Source: Rhyzopertha dominica (Eukaryota; Arthropoda; Insecta; Coleoptera; Bostrichidae). From it: a DNA stretch of 64,000 nucleotides. Positions 53,465 through 62,164 of this stretch are shown here, in pieces; positions within the stretch are counted from its first letter, which is position 1, and each line of letters starts with the position of its first letter. The notes beneath the pieces were generated by a model. It ran no database searches and was not told where the DNA came from. It was given only the letters and a program-made list of their open reading frames with translations. Where the stretch lies: contig QCXZ01000041.1 in NCBI GenBank assembly GCA_025024175.1, forward strand, positions 10,783,786-10,847,785, in the 5' to 3' direction. The position numbers were made by a program, and so were the translations under genes.

Positions 53465-56038
53465 TTAAGAGGAACAAGATTTGCAGTAGAATACTTTTTG
53501 TTTGTCAACAGTAGGGTTAAATTTTACAATACACTTATTGTGATATGTTCTGTTGCATTTGCCGCATCGAATGCCATTTTTAATAGTACTTATATTGTGG
53601 GTACAACTAAAACATAATGTTCCTACAACAGTTGGGTTATTAGGGAAATCTTCACTCTGTAGGTTTTCGTCCTCACTCTCGGAATCAGTAAAAATTCTTC
53701 TAATGTGATGTTGAGACATCCCTAGTTTACTACTTCGTCCTGCTTTAGTATCAATTTTACTATACGTTTTATAGTTTACTTTACTTGCCCTAAATGTATC
53801 ATCTATTATAATACCTGGATTTTCTAATAATTGTGTCCTTCCTGTCTTATTTTCTTTACTCTCGGAATTAGCAGAAATTATTTCGTGTTGTTCAGATATT
53901 TCTGGTTTGCTACTTGGACCTGCTTCGGTATCAATTTTACTCATTGTTTTACAGTCTATTCCTTTTTTCTTAAATGTATTATCTTTTATAATACCTGGAT
54001 CTCTAGATTGTATTTTTTTTCTCTTATTAATGTTTTTTTTGCTTAGTTGTTTGGTTTTCTTTGATTCCCTTTCTGACTTTCGCGCTTCTTTCTTTTCTTG
54101 TTCTTGTTTTTTAGTTTCTATTTTCTCCATCTGAATTTTTTTCCATCCAGAACTGGTAAGGACAAAAGGTAATTTTTCGCTTTGCTTTTTTCCTTTTCTT
54201 TCTGGAGTCTTGGGCCACACCACAAAATCGCGAAGACTGGTATTAATTTGGTTTGTTTTTGTATGTTCTCGTAATACAGATACAGAATTTGTAGGTTTCT
54301 GCGAGGAAATAATGTCTTCTATTATATGTTCAGTTGTTTGATTATATATTTGAAGCTGCCTTTCTAAACTTATGTCTTCCTCTATATACTCATCCCTTCT
54401 ATTGTCTTTATCCGGTAATTGGATACCTAAGTCTGTTTTTTTTGTCATGTTTTGCTCTATTGTGTCAAATGCCATAGGCTCGTTATTTATTTCTTTTGTT
54501 GTATTTGTGTTCATATTTTCAATAGTCTCTTCATTAAAATCACTTTCAACAATGTCTTGGAAAACAATTTCAATATTATCTGTTTCTATCATGTCTACCA
54601 GTATATCATTCAACTTCTCAGATTCTCCACAAATTTCTTCCAGGCGCTTTTTTTTAAATTCCCTGTACAATTTATATAATATGATAAATTCGTCGCTGCT
54701 GTCTTCATCATATTGCTCTATTCTTTCAAATATTTCTATTCTCTCTTCTCCAACTATGTTTTTAAACTGATCGTAGGTAATTGATGAAGTAGTGGTCAGT
54801 TCAGTTACTTCGATTGGTTTATTGGTATTAATGTTTTTTGTTCCCAGACATTTACTATAATCAATAGATGAAGCGTTCCATGGATGTAGACCACTTGCTC
54901 GAAATCCATTTTTTATGGTGTCAGCTTTCGCGTAGTCTTCTATAACACACTTCAGCAACGGTGCAAACTTTTCTTTGGTTAATGCTACATTGGGGTTTCT
55001 TCTTCTAAATTCTAAAACAGCCTTTTTCCATCCTGTTTTTAATGGCTTAAAAGCTGCAACATCGGCCGGCTGCATAATTCTAGTAGCATTCGGGTAGAGT
55101 GCTATCAAGATAATTTCCAGCCTGGTACAAAGTTGACTGAGCTTTAGTGTCTGATGAGTGCAATGACCGTCTACAAATAGGATGATTGGAAATACAGTTC
55201 CATTCTTTTTCAAATGAGGGTATAAAACATTGCCAATATACTCATAGAACAGTTCAGCTTTCATCCATCCGTTGTCGCTGTGACCTATTCCCCAAGAACT
55301 AGGGACTGAGTCTATTATAGGGGCTGGAATTCTCTTATATGGATAAATAAGCATAGGACTAGTTACTTGACCGGCTGCGGAAAAGGTGAACATTACCGTT
55401 ATATTCATTTTTGCCTGACCGGAATCAACTTCGTACACATTTCTTGCACCTCGTGGGGCAATAACTTTAAAATTCTTTGGACAAAGATAAAAACAAGTTT
55501 CGTCGCCGTTAAAAACCCTTGTAGGATCTTCTAGTATATGGTGTAGGTTCTTACTTTTTAAATATTCTTCGATAGACGAAAACCATTTACGAATATCTGC
55601 TTCTGAGACAACCGAACTAGCTGATGTAACTGCTTCTGGCGTTCGGTGTGTCAAATTTGGATGGCGCTTTAAAAATCGACGATACCAACCCTCTCCAGGT
55701 AAGTTGTCTTGGAATGGGTTGTCGCGTGGATTTGAATCTAAAAATTCCTTGACAGACATTTGGATATCTAATTTTCTAAGCGGAAATCCTTTTTTGTAAC
55801 TGCTGAGTATCCATTCTTCCAATGTAGCTTCTTCTTCACTTGTAAGAATGGTGCTTGGACCTAAACTAGTCTTTTGAAATTTGTCGCTTTTTCTAAATTG
55901 TAACGTTTGTCGTGGCACTTTAAAAATCTGAGCAGCTTTCCTTTGTGACATTCCATTTTCAACTGCCTTGAGTGCTTGAATAACATCTTCTTCTTTGTAT
56001 TTTTTTTTATATTTATCCCCCTTTAGCACTTTAGGCAT
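53465..56038 (-). CDS. pogo/Tigger-type transposase with C-terminal PHD-like finger
   Basis: 857 residues, open throughout. N-terminal helix-turn-helix (VIQALKAVENGMSQRKAAQI) of pipsqueak/CENP-B type is followed by a CENP-B-like DNA-binding region (WYRRFLKRHPNLT). DDE core: first Asp in FNGDETCFYL, second in LFVDGHCTHQ, third in IMQPADVAAFKPLK. A long low-complexity acidic and lysine-rich region (about residues 400-790) leads to a Cys/His cluster (CFSCTHNI ... CGKCNRTYHNKC ... CKSC) matching a PHD finger, perhaps for chromatin targeting. With the flanking inverted repeats this could be an active autonomous element. Confidence 0.93.
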   Translation of the reverse strand: MPKVLKGDKYKKKYKEEDVIQALKAVENGMSQRKAAQIFKVPRQTLQFRKSDKFQKTSLGPSTILTSEEEATLEEWILSSYKKGFPLRKLDIQMSVKEFLDSNPRDNPFQDNLPGEGWYRRFLKRHPNLTHRTPEAVTSASSVVSEADIRKWFSSIEEYLKSKNLHHILEDPTRVFNGDETCFYLCPKNFKVIAPRGARNVYEVDSGQAKMNITVMFTFSAAGQVTSPMLIYPYKRIPAPIIDSVPSSWGIGHSDNGWMKAELFYEYIGNVLYPHLKKNGTVFPIILFVDGHCTHQTLKLSQLCTRLEIILIALYPNATRIMQPADVAAFKPLKTGWKKAVLEFRRRNPNVALTKEKFAPLLKCVIEDYAKADTIKNGFRASGLHPWNASSIDYSKCLGTKNINTNKPIEVTELTTTSSITYDQFKNIVGEERIEIFERIEQYDEDSSDEFIILYKLYREFKKKRLEEICGESEKLNDILVDMIETDNIEIVFQDIVESDFNEETIENMNTNTTKEINNEPMAFDTIEQNMTKKTDLGIQLPDKDNRRDEYIEEDISLERQLQIYNQTTEHIIEDIISSQKPTNSVSVLREHTKTNQINTSLRDFVVWPKTPERKGKKQSEKLPFVLTSSGWKKIQMEKIETKKQEQEKKEARKSERESKKTKQLSKKNINKRKKIQSRDPGIIKDNTFKKKGIDCKTMSKIDTEAGPSSKPEISEQHEIISANSESKENKTGRTQLLENPGIIIDDTFRASKVNYKTYSKIDTKAGRSSKLGMSQHHIRRIFTDSESEDENLQSEDFPNNPTVVGTLCFSCTHNISTIKNGIRCGKCNRTYHNKCIVKFNPTVDKQKVFYCKSCSS

Positions 56039-56746
56039 CTAGAACACAATAAACGTATCTTTATGTAATACAAGATAGTGATTTTTTAATTTAATTAAAT
56101 GAAAATAAAATTAGTGAATTTAGTCTCGTAGTTTCAGGGAGGAAAAGCATAACACGATAATCCAACATTTTAATTAGGTATTTCTCAATAGACAGATTCA
56201 TTATTTGGGTATACCTATATACCTACCCACCTACATACCTATGTATTTGAATATTTATCATTATATTCTTACCTGGCCAATCACTGTGCATAGTAATGCT
56301 GCAAATAAAATTATTTTTTTCAGTAATTGGCCATGTGGCCAATAACTGATTTTTAGAGTAAACTTATACCAGTGATTAGCATAGTAATTTTGACAAAAAT
56401 GGAGGGAAATATTCTATTTTGGTTCACGAATTTGATTAGAATAAACATTGAAAAGCACTAAATAACCAAAAACATTATAGCAAAAAGCTCACCTTGTCGA
56501 TAATCTTTTCTCCTAGAAAAGCTGGTTCTGAGAGATGTTAACACTTTATCGACAAAAACGTTGGATTACGGAGCACGACTCTACACATATGTAAATAACT
56601 TTTGTAGGTTATGTCATATGTCAAAACCAAAAGTGGACAAGAATTAGGCTGAGTTGCCACTAAAACTCAGTAAAGCATGCAATCGGCGAACAATGACTTT
56701 AAGTCGTTAAAAATTAAAAAACGACTGCTATGCCAATAATTGTATG

Positions 56747-56772
56747 GTGGCCAATCACTGTATAGTTTACCC
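56747..56772 (-). repeat. pogo terminal inverted repeat, right
   Basis: Perfect inverse of 53088-53113; followed by the duplicated TA. Confidence 0.94.
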
Positions 56773-57847
56773 TACTAGACTAGATAATACAGTGATAAAA
56801 GGTTGACTTAACAGTTATTTACCCTACTAGTGCACAATACCGCATATTTGTCGTTATTTTGTAATTATTGTATAAATACTAGGTAGGAATGTGAATTTAT
56901 GTACCGCAATTGCCTAATGATGTCAAATCCAATTATTTTTACGCATTATTACTTATGTTATTAGTTACTAGCGGTTAGAGATTACCTGGTTTCAGGCCAG
57001 AGGGTACTGTAATGTATTTTAGTGTAAAGTCACTAGATAAAGACTTTATTTTAGTGACTGTAACAGTCTAACAGTAAAAATTGCCAGTTGTGCCTCGTGC
57101 TTTCGATAAGCTTCTTGGGTAATTTCGAAGGCAATATTCCGAAATATTCAAATTTGTGTAATCAGCATTTCCAAGAAAACGCTTCGATCGTACGCCACTG
57201 AGTAAACAAAAAAAAACACTGTAATGCAGAAAGCAGAATCCTAACCTACATAGGTCCGTCTAGGTCAATTATTAGTTCATTCAAGGTCACTCAAATGCAT
57301 ATTGTTCATACTCGTGAACCGTACATTAAAGCATTTTGGGATACATATCCTAACCTAGAATTAATAAAAGCTCCTATTATTTTTAAATTAAAGAAAACTT
57401 CATAAGCTTTTCTACAATGCACCAGACGTATCCACTTTAAATTACGGGTGTATCGAATCCACCACATGTATCCCCGAAGAGTAACTGAGTAACGATTAAC
57501 AATATTTGCAAAATGCCATCACTACAGAAGGGTCACCGGTGTGATGTTAGTAATCAATGACTGATAATTTACCAATACTAATACCAACCATGAAAACAAA
57601 GCTGATACTGTGAAAAGTTTGTAATGGCGAATAAGCTTTGTGTGGCAATTATAGTTTTTCAATCGAAAAATAAATAAGCCATTGTAAATTCCATCTATTA
57701 CTTTTAATTAAGTTATAAAAGAATTACTTAACAGGAAAACTGAGCTAAATGGTAAGTGAATTTAATGAGACAGTGGCAAACGTGTTCCAATGTTGAAGGA
57801 TGTAATGGCGGCTTTTACTAATTTCCAGCTCAGGTGTTGTAAATACG
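56773..57847. other. Region upstream of the coiled-coil gene
   Basis: No coding sequence recognised. It probably holds promoter and 5' UTR exon(s) of the plus-strand gene and perhaps of divergent smaug. A splice acceptor (TTTCCAG at about 57823-57829) precedes the start codon by 18 bases. Confidence 0.4.
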
Positions 57848-58843
57848 ATGGCAGACACGAGTTATCGTAAGCAAGGCAGTCGGGAAGATCCTCGGCTGGC
57901 TAGAAGAGAAAAACCGTCAAGTGACCACATGTCACTTTATGACAATCTGGATTTATCTCCAAGAAACAAGCCTGCCAGTCCCTCATCCAGAAAAGATCCA
58001 CGAATACGGGAAAACAGGAATAGTGGGTCTTGGCAACAGGAGAACTACAACCCATCTATGCAAACCACTTACCAGCATCTTGGGATGTATGGCGATGTAA
58101 GATCAAATCATGCTTGAGTTTGGTTTAGTGTTTCTTTAGTATTCTTCGCAGGCCTACCAGAACAGCTACAACACAGGGTACCAGCAGGGGTATGCGGCTC
58201 AAAATAACTACTATCAAACATATCCGCAGCAAACCTACATGCCGGGGGTAAGTGCATTTAAAACGAGAGCCTTGTATTTAGTTAGGTTAAGAACGAGATA
58301 AGTTTGACAGCATGCAATTTTGCAGAGCAGAAATTGATGCAACTGCTATATACTTAGTAATTTTGTGTAATCCAAAAGGCAAGAGGTAAACTTGTACGTT
58401 TATTTAATCCGTAATAAACGGAACATAATACTGTTGCATGTTTAGACTGTACAGCCTGGACCTCCTGGTGAAGAATATCCTCAGGGAGGGTGGGCACCTG
58501 TTGCTGGATACAACACGCACGTCCAACCTTCGGCTCCTGTCGCGAGTAATCAAGCTACGTCGCATGATAACAGCAAGAGTGATGAAAAGAAAGATGGTAT
58601 GAGTTTAGTTTAAATATTTCTTTGCTGATCATTGCACTCCCTAATGTTTATTTGACAGCGGTAGCCCAGGAGTTAAAGCAGCAAAAGGCGCAGCTCGTGA
58701 AGCAGCGTGAAGATTATGTTAAAAAAATTAGGGTCCTGAGAAGGGAACTTGAACTCTTGAGGAACCAGAAACAGGAGCTGTTGTCGGAAAACTCTCCTCA
58801 GCGAGATACACAGCACATTCTGAGGGAAAACAGCAATCTGCAG
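57848..58843 (+). CDS. Unidentified coiled-coil protein, 5' part of gene
   Basis: Four exons: 57848-58096, 58152-58247, 58446-58596, 58659-58843, GT-AG with matching phases; 227 residues so far, continuing past a donor at 58844 into exons not found in this window. Residues 1-83 are charged, Ser/Pro/Arg-rich and probably disordered (REDPRLARREKP). Exons 2-3 are Tyr/Gln/Gly/Pro-rich low complexity (YNTGYQQGYAAQNNYYQ), reminiscent of RNA-binding scaffold proteins. Exon 4 is a strong coiled coil (ELKQQKAQLVKQREDYVKKI, LRRELELLRNQKQEL). I do not recognise the family. The downstream intron is at least 5 kb and filled with TE remnants. Confidence 0.72.
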
Positions 58844-59042
58844 GTAAATTATTAAATGTAACCATGAACTAATGAATTGTTAGGGAAGTATCAAATGCAG
58901 GAATATATGTGTTATTCAGAGTTGTACACAAGATTTTGGCATTAGTTTGCAATTAATTTTATTCTTAAAAGGTTGAATTTTCTGATTTATTCATCAGAAT
59001 TAGGAATTCCCATATACCTACAAAATATAAAAAATTAAATAA

Positions 59043-59108
59043 TCACAGCGAAATAGATCTATCTGCAGTTGGTTGAGGTGCAGACAGCCCAGCATAGACA
59101 TGCATTTT
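59043..59108 (+). repeat. Interspersed repeat copy 3, short
   Basis: CGAAATAGATCTATCTGCAG then GTTG and GCAGACAGC match the end of the 33277-33501 repeat. Confidence 0.6.
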
Positions 59109-59149
59109 TTATTAAATAATCAAGTTAATTTTTTTTAAGATAATCCTGA

Positions 59150-60185
59150 TATTTTAGTTTTAAAAAGTGATAAAGTTGGAGTTACTGTTATAATGGATGA
59201 AATTGATTATGATTGAAAAATGAGAGAGATAATTAATAATACTGATAACTTTAAACAAGTAAAAAACGGCTCAACTAAATCTTATAACTTTAAAGTAATT
59301 AATAAAATAGAAGGTAAAATAATAAACAAATATAATTTTGTAGAATTAATGGAGATTTAAAAATGTACAAGGAAGGTTATCCCTTAAGGCCAATTATTTC
59401 AGGAATAAATGGACCAACAGAAATAATAGCAAACTATTTAGGAAATATATTAAAAAAGCTTATAATACTAATAACAATTANTATGATTCTGATACTTTTA
59501 AATTTGCAGAATTTGCTAATAATAAACAATTACCACAAGGTTATATAATAATATCTTTAATGTTGTGAATTTGTTCGGAAATATTTCATTTGAATAAATA
59601 CTGTAATTAAAGTAAAATTGAATTCAATTAGTAAACAGTGTACAGGAATATCTAGAGGTTTGTATAATTTTAATGAACATATAAAATTTACAATTGGAAA
59701 AGAAAGAAACTCTACTTCCATTTTTGGACACTCTAGTTATAAGAACAAATCAAAATGTAATAAAATTAGATTGATATAGAAAACAAACGTCTTCTGGTAG
59801 ATATACTAATTTGTAAAGGAAATGAAACAGGATTAATTGAATAAAAATTTGGAAGTACTTGAAAATTTATTAATACAAAATTCTTATTCTAAATCACTGA
59901 TTCGTAAAATACTATACAATCAATTTATAGATTCAAGGGAATTTAATAATACTATTGCAATTAATCGAAATAATACAGGCAGTACAAGCAGTAAGCAGTA
60001 CATTATGCAAGTTTACCTTATTATTCAAATGTAACTGACAAAATAATTAAAATTTTTGAAGGAGAAAACACTAAAATTGCTCGTAAAACAGTAAAAGGTA
60101 TAGAAAAAGTATTTAGTAATTTAACAGATAAAACGAAAATAATCAATAATTGTCTTCCTCACTATTTTCAAAAATTGTGTAAATA
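59150..60185 (+). mobile_element. Penelope-like RT remnant, very AT-rich
   Basis: Frames show SDKVGVTVIMDEIDYD, PLRPIISGINGPTEIIANYL (the PLRPI(V/I)S box), FNVVNLFGNISFE (normally (S)FDVVSLF, so the first catalytic Asp is Asn), and later FLDTLVIRT with YRKQTSSGRYTN. Several shifts and stops, and one N at 59481. Two of the stops are TGA exactly where Trp is expected (59213, 59773). The YxDD region is not clearly preserved. No intact domain. Confidence 0.7.
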
Positions 60186-61074
60186 GCTAAATAAGGTAAA
60201 ACTGCTTTAATAAGCATTGATTTGAAATTTTGGTTAAATTGTTTTGTATAATAAAATAACTAAATAAATGGCAGATTGTAATGCTAATACCATCCACAGA
60301 AGTAGGCTTGATGGAGTAGTACGTGGAAATGACAACATAATTATAAATTTACTATTTATACAATAACAAAAGAGTAATAGAATAATAGGTGCAGAACAGC
60401 AATATTTACCTGCAATAACTATTCAGTACTTAATTTGTTTTATGTACAGGTAGTTTTGTTTCATGTTATCAAAAATTTTGAAACCATATAATATGTATTT
60501 CAACTTAAAATTATAAGCTCCACTTTTGCAATTGCCTGTGATGTACCAGCAGGGTTGTCAACTATTTAATCATTCAATGAATACCAAAATAACCATAGAC
60601 AGTAGGGACTGACAGAAAAATTAAATTTTTAATTTCTCATTATTATGTATTTTGAAATGGCGGTGGATGGAAAATATTTAGTCAGTTGGCTACAATGATC
60701 TATTAACAGGCAAGTTTGAATGCTTTTCGGTCACTTGACAGAAACTTGACTTTGTTGCTTACAATCTTTTAGGACTTATCCAAAACTCGCTCAAATTGAT
60801 TTGTCACTTTTTGACCAAATTACTTCCTTGCGTCCTCAAAGAACCCTCGAAATTTGTAATCAGAAGCACATATGCAAGTTTCAGTCTAATTCCACATTAA
60901 GAAAAAAAATGGTCCAAAATCCCCAACCCAAAAATTAAGCTTAATTTGTCTTCACATACTCTTTCTCAATCAGAATATTACAGCATCTGCTTAAATTGAA
61001 CAAGGTGATTTATAAATCAACAGAATTCTTGAAAACAACTCATACGACCTATCTTCCAGCCTCCTTCTAAAATG
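60186..61074. other. Intron of the coiled-coil gene
   Basis: AT-rich sequence with nothing recognised. The part from about 60720 may be the upstream end of the next Penelope remnant. Confidence 0.35.
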
Positions 61075-61440
61075 TTGGAAATATTTCTGATTCCAAAAGA
61101 TAAATCATCCATCATGTCCTTGCTCATGTTGTGTCCTCTATATCAGTAAAACAGGCAGATCCGATTAAATATTGCTTATAGAATAAAACTGCTGCATCAT
61201 GTCAGGTCTCTTTACCCACTTGCCGGTAGTTGAACATGAGCTTGCAACTGATCACAATATTTTAATTATAATATCTCATTTTTCTTCTGCACAACAGTTG
61301 CTAATTCCTAAAAGCCATAGAAATTTATAAACGCTCCAGTAACATGAACCTCGAAGATTACTATCGCCTCTCCAGTATTTGGAATGTAATCGCACAACGG
61401 TAACCTCTATCTTTACAAAACTCTTCCCTCTTCTTGATGA
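61075..61440 (+). mobile_element. Penelope-like GIY-YIG remnant
   Basis: In shifting frames: CCVLYISKTGRSD (YIGKTGR type), VVEHELATDHNIL and NMNLEDYYRLSSIWNVI, which together follow the order of a Penelope GIY-YIG domain of the type ending in N-x-N-x-E-D-x-x-x-L-S-x-x-W. Several stops. A different Penelope family from that at 59150. Confidence 0.55.
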
Positions 61441-61864
61441 AGCCCCTTACAAGAGCAGATGAAATGTCGACCAGGATTTCAGATATTGTTTCAGCATTTG
61501 GCATTGAAAATTGCCACCTACGGACATTAATTTTTAATCTTCCTTGTCATATCGCAGAGAGTTTTCATACATTTTACCCATACGTTCAACTATCTTTGTG
61601 GCATTTTTGTTATTGATGGTGCCCTTAATTCCTATCGGAGCTCACAGATCCCTCTACCAGAGAGAAAGAGCTGCCGTTAGCACTGTGTAAACGTGATTAT
61701 ATGTTAAATCCTCTCCGTTTGTCCAAAGACTTATCTAATTAATGAGTTGTGAAAGTGAGTGAAATAAATTCATATTAAACGACAAGATAATTAATAGTAA
61801 ATTAGAATAATAATAACTTAATTTACGTACTAAGTCCGTTAAAAATATACAGTATATATAAACA

Positions 61865-62135
61865 TCATCATCATTGTAACATACACAATTTAACACGCAG
61901 ATCTTTCCTAAATGTTGATAAAGTTAAACCAAAGAGGTTTACATTACAATCATTGCTAAGAGAACAAATTCTGTTCAATGGTGCAAATTTGCCATAGTTG
62001 GTTTTAAGTGTGCTTAGATAGAATGTCATTTTACTACTTGTAAATCTTATAGGTACATGGAAATCTAATTTGGAAAGCAAATCTGGGAAATTCTTATTCT
62101 CCTGGTACCTAGATATTTTTTTTATATTCAGACAA
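61865..62135 (-). mobile_element. LINE C-terminal remnant
   Basis: Minus strand LLSKLDFHVPIRFTSSK, TFYLSTLKTNYGKFAPLNR and FGLTLSTFRKDLRV match the usual tail of CR1/Jockey-type RT proteins. It ends with ATGATGATG repeats (plus strand CATCATCAT at 61863-61874). 5' truncated. Confidence 0.68.
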
Positions 62136-62164
62136 GTTCATAACAGAGTAGTTAATAATATTTA

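Larger units (their letters stand above)
53088..56772 (-). mobile_element. Structurally intact pogo/Tigger-like DNA transposon
   Basis: 3685 bp bounded by TA on both sides (53086-53087, 56773-56774). The terminal inverted repeats start GGGTAAACTATACAGTGATT and are identical for 26 bases. Related subterminal motifs (CAGTAATTGGCC, CAGTGATTGGC) recur at 53287, 53330, 56273, 56320 and 56368, probable transposase-binding sites. Contains one uninterrupted transposase gene. It lies between smaug and the divergent coiled-coil gene, perhaps in a 5' UTR intron of either. Confidence 0.95.

Noticed and set aside
53831..54770. Plus-strand Phe/Ser/Leu-rich ORFs that look like membrane proteins
   Set aside because: Antisense shadow of the Lys/Glu-rich linker in the pogo transposase.
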